DNA of 64,000 nucleotides from Tsuneonella litorea (lineage in GTDB: Bacteria > Pseudomonadota > Alphaproteobacteria > Sphingomonadales > Sphingomonadaceae), in the NCBI RefSeq assembly GCF_025154015.1, contig NZ_JAOAMV010000003.1, positions 310,001 to 374,000 of the forward strand, in the 5' to 3' direction. This document shows positions 19,609-26,281 of this stretch, piece by piece. A model generated the notes under the pieces. That model searched no databases, was not told the origin of the DNA, and worked only from the letters and a program-made list of their open reading frames with translations. The translations under genes were made by a program, and so were the position numbers. Every line of letters starts with the position of its first letter. The first letter of the stretch is position 1.

Positions 19609-19625
19609 TTTCCAAAAATGGGTAT
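19609..19625 (+). promoter_or_regulatory. 17-nt shared upstream element, copy 2
   Basis: Copy of TTTCS-N5-WKGGTAT (TTTCC, AAAAA, TGGGTAT), 48 bases before the acyl-CoA dehydrogenase start. Here it overlaps a plausible sigma-70-like promoter: TTGCCG at 19601 and TATGCT at 19623, with 16-base spacing. The promoter reading is an inference. Confidence 0.45.
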
Positions 19626-19673
19626 GCTCGATTCGCCGAGACGCCAGAAGGCGTCCGCGCGGGAGAGATCTGA

Positions 19674-20981
19674 ATGGCGTGGGATTTCGAAACCGATCCC
19701 GACTTCCAGAAAAAACTCGACTGGATGGCGGAGTTCATCGAGGAAAAGGTCGAGCCGCTCGGCCACCTCGGCATCCACCCCTATGACGTGAAGAATCCGC
19801 GCCGCAACGCGCTCGTCCATCCGCTCCAGCAGGAGGTGAAGGACAAGGGGCTGTGGGCCTGCCATCTCAGCCCCGAGCTCGGCGGTCAGGGGTACGGCCA
19901 GGTCAAGCTCGGCCTGATGAACGAGCTGATCGGCGGGGCATCGTTCGCCCCGATCGTGTTCGGCTGCCAGGCGCCCGACACCGGCAACGCCGAAATCATC
20001 GCGCACTACGGTACGCCCGAGCAGAAGGAGCAGTATCTCCAGCCGCTGCTCGACAACAGGATCGTCAGCGCGTTCTCGATGACCGAGCCGCAGGGCGGTT
20101 CGGACCCGACCAATTTCGTCACCCGCGCCGAGCAGGACGGCAACCACTGGAAGATCAACGGCGAGAAATGGTTCTCGACCAACGGCAAGTGGGCCGACTT
20201 CCTGATCGTCATGGCGGTCACCGATCCCGACGCGCCGCGCCACGAGCGGATGAGCATGTTCATCGTTCCGGTCGACACCCCCGGCGTCGAGATCGTCCGC
20301 AACGTGGGCGTCTACGGCCAGGCGGACGGAAGCGAGAGCTACGTCCGCTACACCGACGTGCGCGTGCCCGCCGATCACCTGCTGGGGGAGCGCGGCGGCG
20401 CCTTCGCGATCTCGCAGACCCGCCTCGGCGGAGGGCGCGTCCACCACGCGATGCGCACGGTGGGCAATTGCCGCAAGCTGCTCGACAGGATGAGCCGCCG
20501 CGCGGTCAGCCGCACCACGCGCACCGGCACCCTCGCCGATTTCCAGGCCGTCCAGTTCGACATCGCCGACAGCTATATCGAGCTCGAGCAGTTCAAGCTC
20601 TTCGTGCTCAAGACCGCGTGGGCGATCGACAAGCACAACGACTACCGCAAGGTCCGCAAGGACATCGCGGCAATCAAGGCGCTGATGCCCAAGGTCTATG
20701 CCGACATCGCCAAGCGCTGCATCCACATCCACGGATCGCTCGGCGTGTCGAACGAAATGCCGTTCGTAGGCGGGCTGATCGCGGCAATGGTCATGGGCAT
20801 CGCCGACGGCCCGACCGAGGTGCACAAGGTGACCGTCGCGAAGCAGCACCTGAAGGCCTATCGCGACGTGAGGGACCCGGTGTTCCCCGACTATTCGCTG
20901 CTCAGCCGCCGCGCACTGGCGCAGGAGCTCTACCCCGATCCGGTCGGCGAGATCGCCGACGCGGCGGAGGCCGTCGCTTGA
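19674..20981 (+). CDS. Acyl-CoA dehydrogenase (ACAD10/11-like)
   Basis: FAD-dependent acyl-CoA dehydrogenase of 435 aa. Conserved blocks are FSMTEPQGGSDPTNFVTRAE, INGEKWFSTNGKWADF, and a C-terminal helix region with CIHIHGSLGVSNEMP. The region DGPTEVHKVTVAKQHLKAYR replaces the usual YEGT-type tail and resembles the ACAD10/11 branch. The gene follows copy 2 of the shared upstream element. Its stop overlaps the next gene's TTG start (TTGA), so acyl-CoA oxidation and transport are coupled. Chain length or substrate class cannot be read from sequence. Confidence 0.92.
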   Translation: MAWDFETDPDFQKKLDWMAEFIEEKVEPLGHLGIHPYDVKNPRRNALVHPLQQEVKDKGLWACHLSPELGGQGYGQVKLGLMNELIGGASFAPIVFGCQAPDTGNAEIIAHYGTPEQKEQYLQPLLDNRIVSAFSMTEPQGGSDPTNFVTRAEQDGNHWKINGEKWFSTNGKWADFLIVMAVTDPDAPRHERMSMFIVPVDTPGVEIVRNVGVYGQADGSESYVRYTDVRVPADHLLGERGGAFAISQTRLGGGRVHHAMRTVGNCRKLLDRMSRRAVSRTTRTGTLADFQAVQFDIADSYIELEQFKLFVLKTAWAIDKHNDYRKVRKDIAAIKALMPKVYADIAKRCIHIHGSLGVSNEMPFVGGLIAAMVMGIADGPTEVHKVTVAKQHLKAYRDVRDPVFPDYSLLSRRALAQELYPDPVGEIADAAEAVA

Positions 20982-22468
20982 CTCCGGTGGATGCGCCCAA
21001 ACTCGGGCTCGGCACGCGCATCGGCTACGGCGCCGGGGCGATGGCCAACGGGATCAAGACGGCCGCGTTCTCGAGCTACCTGATGCTCTACTTCAACCAG
21101 GTCGTCGGAGTGCCCGCGGCGATCGTCGGCACAGCGCTGGCGATGACCCTGCTGGTCGACGCGGTGGTCGATCCGTTCCTGGGCCGCTGGGCCGACGTCA
21201 CCCGTTCGCGATGGGGACGGCGCCATCCGTTCATGTACGCGGCCGCGCTGCCGACGACGATCTTCTTCTTCCTCACCTGGTTCCCCCCCGACGGGCTCAG
21301 TCACGTCCAGCTCGGCTGGTGGATTTTCGCCTTCGCCGCCGCGACCCGCGCGTCGATCAGCGCGTTCGAGATCAACGCCGCGGCGATGAATCCCGAGCTG
21401 ACACCGATATACACGGAGCGCACTAGGCTGTTCTCGCTGCGCTACTGGTTCGGCTACGCGGGCGCCTATGGCTTCACCTCGTTCAGCCTCGCGTTCATTT
21501 TCGTCGAGAGCGACGCGTACCCGCGAGGCCAACTCAATCCTGAAAGCTACGTGGGTTTCGCCTCACTCGGCGCAGCGTTGATATTCGTGGCGATCCTTGT
21601 CTGCGCGGCCTCCACGCACAACCGCATTCCCTATATGCGGCAGGCAGCCGGCCAGGCGGGCGATCCCCGGATGCCGCTGTCCCAGCACCTGCGCGAAATG
21701 CTCGCCGCCTTCCGCAACCGGGGGTTCCTGGCGATCTTCGGTTTCGGGGTGTTCAAGTATACCGCGATCGGGCTCTACAGCGCCACGACGCTCTATTTCG
21801 GCACCTACCTGTTCAAGCTCAATACCGGGCAGCTTGCCCTGCTCACGCTCGACAGCTTCGTCGCCGCCACGCTCGCCGCGCCGCTCGCGCCGGTCATGTC
21901 GAACTGGCTCGGCAAACGCGCCAGCTCGATGATCTTCGCGGTGCTCGGGGTATCGATCGGCCTGACCCCGTTGCTATTGTCCTATTTCGACCTGTTCTTC
22001 GTGCCCGGCGACGCGCTCCTGGTGCCTGTCCTGTTCCTGATCGGCGCGGTCTATGGCTCGATGGTCGCGATCTCGCTGATCAACACCAGCTCGATGCTGG
22101 CCGACGTCGTCGAGGACAGCGAGGTCGAAACCGGCACCCACTCGGCAGGCACCTTCTTTTCCGCCTCCAGCTTCATGCAGCAGTGCTCGAACGCGCTCGG
22201 GATCTTCGCCGCCGGCCAGGTGCTCGCCGCTTCGTCGTTCCCGGAAAAGGCCAATCCGGCGACGCTCGATCCCGCAGTGGTCGACAGCCTGCTGATCCAC
22301 TATATCCCGACCTCGATCGGTCTGTGGACCATCGGCGCGCTGATCCTGCTGTTCTATCCGATCACGCGCGCCCGCCACGAGCGCAACGTGGAAATCCTGC
22401 GCGCCCGCGAGGCCGAAGCGCGCGAACAACAGCAGCGTGACGCTCCGCTGGGTGCGCCGGCGCGATGA
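20978..22468 (+). CDS. MFS transporter, GPH cation symporter-like
   Basis: Membrane transporter of 496 aa with 12 predicted helices. The cytoplasmic loop after helix 2 has DPFLGRWADVTRSRWGRRHP, the hallmark of glycoside-pentoside-hexuronide:cation symporters, which also include carnitine- and lipid-type substrates. SMLADVVEDSEVETGTHSAG matches the second half of that family. I take the TTG at 20978, overlapping the previous TGA; a GTG at 20987 is an alternative. Located between acyl-CoA dehydrogenases, it probably imports the degraded compound or an intermediate rather than a sugar. Confidence 0.85.
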   Translation: MTPVDAPKLGLGTRIGYGAGAMANGIKTAAFSSYLMLYFNQVVGVPAAIVGTALAMTLLVDAVVDPFLGRWADVTRSRWGRRHPFMYAAALPTTIFFFLTWFPPDGLSHVQLGWWIFAFAAATRASISAFEINAAAMNPELTPIYTERTRLFSLRYWFGYAGAYGFTSFSLAFIFVESDAYPRGQLNPESYVGFASLGAALIFVAILVCAASTHNRIPYMRQAAGQAGDPRMPLSQHLREMLAAFRNRGFLAIFGFGVFKYTAIGLYSATTLYFGTYLFKLNTGQLALLTLDSFVAATLAAPLAPVMSNWLGKRASSMIFAVLGVSIGLTPLLLSYFDLFFVPGDALLVPVLFLIGAVYGSMVAISLINTSSMLADVVEDSEVETGTHSAGTFFSASSFMQQCSNALGIFAAGQVLAASSFPEKANPATLDPAVVDSLLIHYIPTSIGLWTIGALILLFYPITRARHERNVEILRAREAEAREQQQRDAPLGAPAR

Positions 22469-22487
22469 ACGACTGAGGAGAACGACG

Positions 22488-23699
22488 ATGGCGACCCTTG
22501 CCGAACCGAAGGAAGCGAACGCCGACGAGGCCTTTCGCGAAGAAGTGCGCGCGTTCCTGGCCGAGAGCTTCCCGCCCGAACTGAAGGGCAAGGGCAACGC
22601 GCTCGCCAGTGTCGAGGGACCGACGAAGGAGACCGAGCTCCAGAAGAAATGGCGCGAGGCGATGGGCAGCCGCGGCTGGGGCACGCCGACCTGGCCGAAG
22701 GAATACGGCGGCGGCGGCCTGACCAAGAAGCAGGCGCGCATCCTCCAGGAGGAAATGGCCAAGGCGGGCGCCTACAACCCGATCGGCGGCATGGGCGTGA
22801 TGATGTTCGGCCCCACCCTGCTCGAATACGGCAGCGAGGAGCAGAAGAAGGAGCACATCCCGCCGATCTGCCGCGGCGAGATCCGCTGGTGCCAGGGCTA
22901 TTCCGAACCCAACGCAGGGTCCGACCTCGCCAACCTTCAGACCTTCGCCGAGGACAAGGGCGACCACTACCTCGTCAACGGCCAGAAGACCTGGACCAGC
23001 GGCGGCCAGTGGGCGGACAAGTGCTTCGCCATCGTCCGCACCGACAAGAGCGACAAGCACAAGGGCATCAGCTTCATGTTGATCGACATGGATTCGCCCG
23101 GCGTCGAAGTGCGCCCGATCCAGATGATCAGCGGGATGAGCCCGTTCTGCGAGACCTTCTTCACCGACGTGAAGGTGCCCAAGAAGAACCTCGTCGGGCA
23201 GGAAGGCCAGGGCTGGACGATCGGCAAGCGGCTGCTGCAGCACGAACGGACAAACCTGTCGGGCGGCGGCGGCCTCGCCTCGCTGATGGGATCGAGCCTC
23301 GCCGACATGGCCAAGAAGTACCTCGAGACCGACAGCGACGGGCGAATCGTCGATGCGGTGCTGCGCGACCGGATCGCCGACTTCGAGATACGCTGGCAGT
23401 CGTTCCTGCTCACCGCGCGCCGTGCGGTCGAGGAAAGCAAGGCGGCGGGCGGCGTAAGCGAGATCAGCTCGGTGCTGAAGAAGCTCGGCACCAAGCTCGG
23501 CCAGGAACGCGCCGAGCTGTCGATCGAGATCATGGGCCTCCAGGGCCTCGGCTGGGAAGGCGACGGCTTCACCGACACCGAACTCGCGGGCGTGCGCGCC
23601 TGGCTCTTCGGCAAGGCGACCACGATCTACGGCGGATCGACCGAGATCCAGAACAACATCATCGCCAAGCGCGTGCTCGGCATGCTGGACCACCAGTAA
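22488..23699 (+). CDS. Acyl-CoA dehydrogenase, first of an adjacent pair
   Basis: A 403-aa acyl-CoA dehydrogenase. WCQGYSEPNAGSDLANLQT and LVNGQKTWTSGGQWADK are the FAD/substrate regions, and RTNLSGGGGLASLMGSSLAD lies in the helical C-terminal domain. In the tail, IYGGSTEIQNNIIAKRVLGM has Gly where MCAD-type enzymes carry the catalytic Glu (YEGT). A TGAGGAGAACG ribosome site supports the ATG. The next gene, 27 bases later, encodes a shorter homologue. Such pairs form heteromeric dehydrogenases in bacterial steroid side-chain degradation, so a heteromer is inferred here. Confidence 0.92.
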   Translation: MATLAEPKEANADEAFREEVRAFLAESFPPELKGKGNALASVEGPTKETELQKKWREAMGSRGWGTPTWPKEYGGGGLTKKQARILQEEMAKAGAYNPIGGMGVMMFGPTLLEYGSEEQKKEHIPPICRGEIRWCQGYSEPNAGSDLANLQTFAEDKGDHYLVNGQKTWTSGGQWADKCFAIVRTDKSDKHKGISFMLIDMDSPGVEVRPIQMISGMSPFCETFFTDVKVPKKNLVGQEGQGWTIGKRLLQHERTNLSGGGGLASLMGSSLADMAKKYLETDSDGRIVDAVLRDRIADFEIRWQSFLLTARRAVEESKAAGGVSEISSVLKKLGTKLGQERAELSIEIMGLQGLGWEGDGFTDTELAGVRAWLFGKATTIYGGSTEIQNNIIAKRVLGMLDHQ

Positions 23700-23726
23700 G
23701 ACCGGCAGGACAAGGGAACGAGAAAA

Positions 23727-24794
23727 ATGGCTGTCCTCAACGAAGAACAGGAAATGCTGCGCGACATGGCGCGCGACTGGGCGAGCAACGAGAGCCCGGT
23801 GGCCGCCTTCCGCAAGGTCCGTGCCGAGAAGCCCGCCGAGGGCTATTCGCCCGACGCCTTCCAGACGATGGCGCAGATGGGATGGGCCGGGATCGTCATT
23901 CCCGAGGAATACGGCGGCAGCGACTTCGGCTGGATGAGCGCCGGGCTCGTTGTCGAGGAACTCGGCAAGACGCTTACCGCCAGCCCGCTCGTCGCGACGA
24001 CGCTTGCGGCGAGCGCGATCGTGCTGGGCGGAAGCGACGAGCAGAAGGCAAAGTGGTTGCCGAAACTGGCGAGCGGCGAAGTCGTCGGCACGCTGGCGAT
24101 CGACGAATCCGCGCGCCACGACGGCAAAGTCGCGGCGAAGGTCGACGGCGGCAAGCTCAGCGGCACCAAGGCCTTCGTGCACGAGGCGCACGGCGCCTCG
24201 CTGTTCGTGGTGGCCGCAGCCGATGGGCTCTACCTCGTCGAAAAGGGCGACGGCGTGTCGCTGTCCGACCGCAAGCTGACCGACCAGCGCAGCCACGCCG
24301 AGGTGACGTTCGACGGCGCCGCGGCGGACAGGCTGGCCGGCGGCGGCGACGACCTGCTCGACAAGGTGCTCGACCGGGCGCGCATCCTCACTGCGGCCGA
24401 GATGCTCGGCATGGCGCAGCAGGTGTTCGACGTGACGCTCGACTACCTGAAGCAGCGCGTGCAGTTCAACCAGGTGCTGGCCAGCTTCCAGGCCCTGCAA
24501 CACCGCATGGCGGACCTGTTCGGCGACCTCGCGATGATGCGCAGCGCGGTCGAGGGTGGGCTTGACGCGCTCGACGGCGGATACGGCATTCCGCGCGCCG
24601 CCTGCATCGCCAAGGCCGAAGCGAACCGGGTGCTCCACACGATGAGTCGCGAGGGCATCCAGCTTCACGGCGGCATCGGCATGACCGACGAATACGATGT
24701 CGGCTTCTACCTCAAGCGCGCCCGCGTGCTCGAGGCGAGTTGGGGTTCGAGCGGGTTCCTCAAGGACCGCTTCGCCCGGCTCGCGGGCTACTGA
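23727..24794 (+). CDS. Acyl-CoA dehydrogenase, second of an adjacent pair
   Basis: Short acyl-CoA dehydrogenase of 355 aa. MGWAGIVIPEEYGGSDFGWM is the N-terminal domain block. The middle domain is reduced and lacks the usual TEPxAGSD block; TLAIDESARHDGKVAAKVDG sits in its place. The C-terminal domain is conserved: QLHGGIGMTDEYDVGFYLKR. This fits the small, diverged partner of a two-subunit dehydrogenase with the preceding gene. A GGGAACGAG precedes the ATG. Homologous pairs act on CoA thioesters of large cyclic substrates in actinobacteria; the substrate here is unknown. Confidence 0.9.
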   Translation: MAVLNEEQEMLRDMARDWASNESPVAAFRKVRAEKPAEGYSPDAFQTMAQMGWAGIVIPEEYGGSDFGWMSAGLVVEELGKTLTASPLVATTLAASAIVLGGSDEQKAKWLPKLASGEVVGTLAIDESARHDGKVAAKVDGGKLSGTKAFVHEAHGASLFVVAAADGLYLVEKGDGVSLSDRKLTDQRSHAEVTFDGAAADRLAGGGDDLLDKVLDRARILTAAEMLGMAQQVFDVTLDYLKQRVQFNQVLASFQALQHRMADLFGDLAMMRSAVEGGLDALDGGYGIPRAACIAKAEANRVLHTMSREGIQLHGGIGMTDEYDVGFYLKRARVLEASWGSSGFLKDRFARLAGY

Positions 24795-26104
24795 ATTCGG
24801 TAGAGCCCATCCAGGACGACGCCCTCGCCGATCCCGGCGAGGGCGACTCCTTCGCGCGCCACGCACGCTTTGTGCAGGAAAACCTGCGACGAAACTATAC
24901 CGCGAACCTCGTCCACGGCGTGCTCGGGATGACCGGGTTCCGGCTGATCTACGCGCCCACGATCATCCCCGCATACCTGCTGGCGATCACCGGCAGTCCG
25001 GCCGCGGTCGGCCTCGGCACCGCGCTGCTCCAGCTCGGGGCGACCGTCTCGCCGATCCTCAGCGGCGCGCGGATCGAGCATCGCAGCCACATCCTGCCCT
25101 ACTCGATCCGAGTGGGATCGATGATGCGCGTCGCCATCCTCGGCCTCGCGATCGCCGGCTGGACGCTGACGGGCAGCGCGCTCGTATGGGTCACGCTGGG
25201 CCTGTTCCTGTTCCTCGGGTTCTTCAACGGCGCGCAGCGGGTCGCCTTCCAGATGCTCATGGCCAAGGTCATCCCGATCGACCGGCGCGGGCGGCTTCAG
25301 GGATATCGCAACCTCGCCGGAGGGCTGATCGCCGCGGCGCTGGCGTGGGTGGCGGGCCATTACTTCATTGACCGCGAGTGGCTCGGCAACGGCTATTCGA
25401 CGACGTTCCTGTTCGCCTTCGTGCTGACCAGCGCGGGGCTGCTCGTGCTGCAGACCATGATCCGCGAGCCGGCCGCGCCCGCCTCGCGCCCGGTCATCCC
25501 CTTGCGCGAGCGGATCCGGCAGTTTCCGCAACTGCTCGAGGACAAGGACTTCGCGCGGTTCATCGGCACCCAGGCGCTCGCCACCGCGATCCGCATCGGC
25601 GGACCGTTCTGGACGGTCTATGCCGGCCAGCGCCTGGGCCTCAGCGGGGCGCTCATCGGGGGGCTCAGCCTCGCCTTTCTCGGCGCGGACACCGTCTCGA
25701 ACCTGCTGTGGGGCGGCATGGGCGACCGCTTCGGCTTCCGGATCGTCTACATCCTGTCGCTGGCATCGGTGATCGCCGGGGTCGGCCTGCTCCTCGTTTC
25801 CGCCACCGCCGCGCCGATCTATTTTGCGTTCGTGCTCCTCGGTGCCGGAGGGTCGGGCTGGATGCTCGCCTCGACCACGATGGTGCTCGAATTCGGCGCG
25901 CACGAGGACATCCCCATGCGCCTCGCCTTCGTGACCACGGCCGAAGGGTTCGTCGCGGCTGCCGGGCCGGTGCTCGCGGGCCTTCTTGTGGCCGCCGCGG
26001 GCTTTACCCCCCTGTTCGCGCTGGTGCTTATCGCGCTCGTCGGAGCACTCGGCCTGATGACCTTCGCGGTGCGCGAACCGCGGACCCGCAAGAACTTTGG
26101 TTAG
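24740..26104 (+). CDS. MFS transporter
   Basis: Major facilitator superfamily protein with about 12 helices; the core begins near RRNYTANLVHGVLGMTGFRL. Loop motifs KVIPIDRRGRLQGYRNLAGG and WGGMGDRFGFRIVY are typical of MFS half-repeats. Start choice is uncertain: the TTG at 24740 overlaps the preceding dehydrogenase by 55 bases and gives 454 aa. A CTG at 24791 would form a CTGA overlap, and a GTG at 24872 gives a compact N terminus. The substrate is unknown; it may export or import intermediates of this pathway. Confidence 0.8.
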   Translation: MGFERVPQGPLRPARGLLNSVEPIQDDALADPGEGDSFARHARFVQENLRRNYTANLVHGVLGMTGFRLIYAPTIIPAYLLAITGSPAAVGLGTALLQLGATVSPILSGARIEHRSHILPYSIRVGSMMRVAILGLAIAGWTLTGSALVWVTLGLFLFLGFFNGAQRVAFQMLMAKVIPIDRRGRLQGYRNLAGGLIAAALAWVAGHYFIDREWLGNGYSTTFLFAFVLTSAGLLVLQTMIREPAAPASRPVIPLRERIRQFPQLLEDKDFARFIGTQALATAIRIGGPFWTVYAGQRLGLSGALIGGLSLAFLGADTVSNLLWGGMGDRFGFRIVYILSLASVIAGVGLLLVSATAAPIYFAFVLLGAGGSGWMLASTTMVLEFGAHEDIPMRLAFVTTAEGFVAAAGPVLAGLLVAAAGFTPLFALVLIALVGALGLMTFAVREPRTRKNFG

Positions 26105-26184
26105 GGTTTCGCGGTTTGGTCGTTGCACAAATCCAACATTGGCGGATTATTGCCCGAATCCCGAGAGAAAACGGCCGATCCGCC

Positions 26185-26213
26185 TTGACAGCGGGCCGCC
26201 ATTGTCATTCAAT
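26185..26213 (+). promoter_or_regulatory. Predicted sigma-70-like promoter of the TonB receptor gene
   Basis: TTGACA at 26185 and TTCAAT at 26208 are separated by 17 bases. The -35 box is a perfect consensus match and the -10 box matches 4 of 6. It lies within the 177-base gap before the receptor, about 70 bases upstream of the start codon, overlapping copy 3 of the shared element. Confidence 0.5.
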
Positions 26214-26229
26214 TTCGAGAAATGGGTAT
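26213..26229 (+). promoter_or_regulatory. 17-nt shared upstream element, copy 3
   Basis: Copy of TTTCS-N5-WKGGTAT (TTTCG, AGAAA, TGGGTAT), 52 bases before the TonB-dependent receptor start. It begins at the last base of the TTGACA/TTCAAT promoter above, so it would sit around the transcription start if that promoter is used. An operator or a second promoter are both possible. Confidence 0.45.
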
Positions 26230-26281
26230 CCGCGCCAAACGCGGGAAGCGAACGCATATGTTCGGACAGGAGAGGAAACCG

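Noticed and set aside
19853-22468. An 871-codon frame covering the ACAD and GPH transporter region
   Set aside because: Its first half is out-of-frame dehydrogenase DNA; only the part from 20978 is a real protein, annotated as the transporter.
22362-24866. An 834-codon open frame antisense to the paired acyl-CoA dehydrogenases
   Set aside because: It is Arg/Ala/Glu-rich, lacks recognisable motifs and mirrors two well-supported genes; high GC at third positions makes long antisense frames common here.
26222-26281. Upstream ATG for the TonB receptor
   Set aside because: It has no ribosome site, and the signal peptide would start 20 residues in; the ATG at 26282 fits both.
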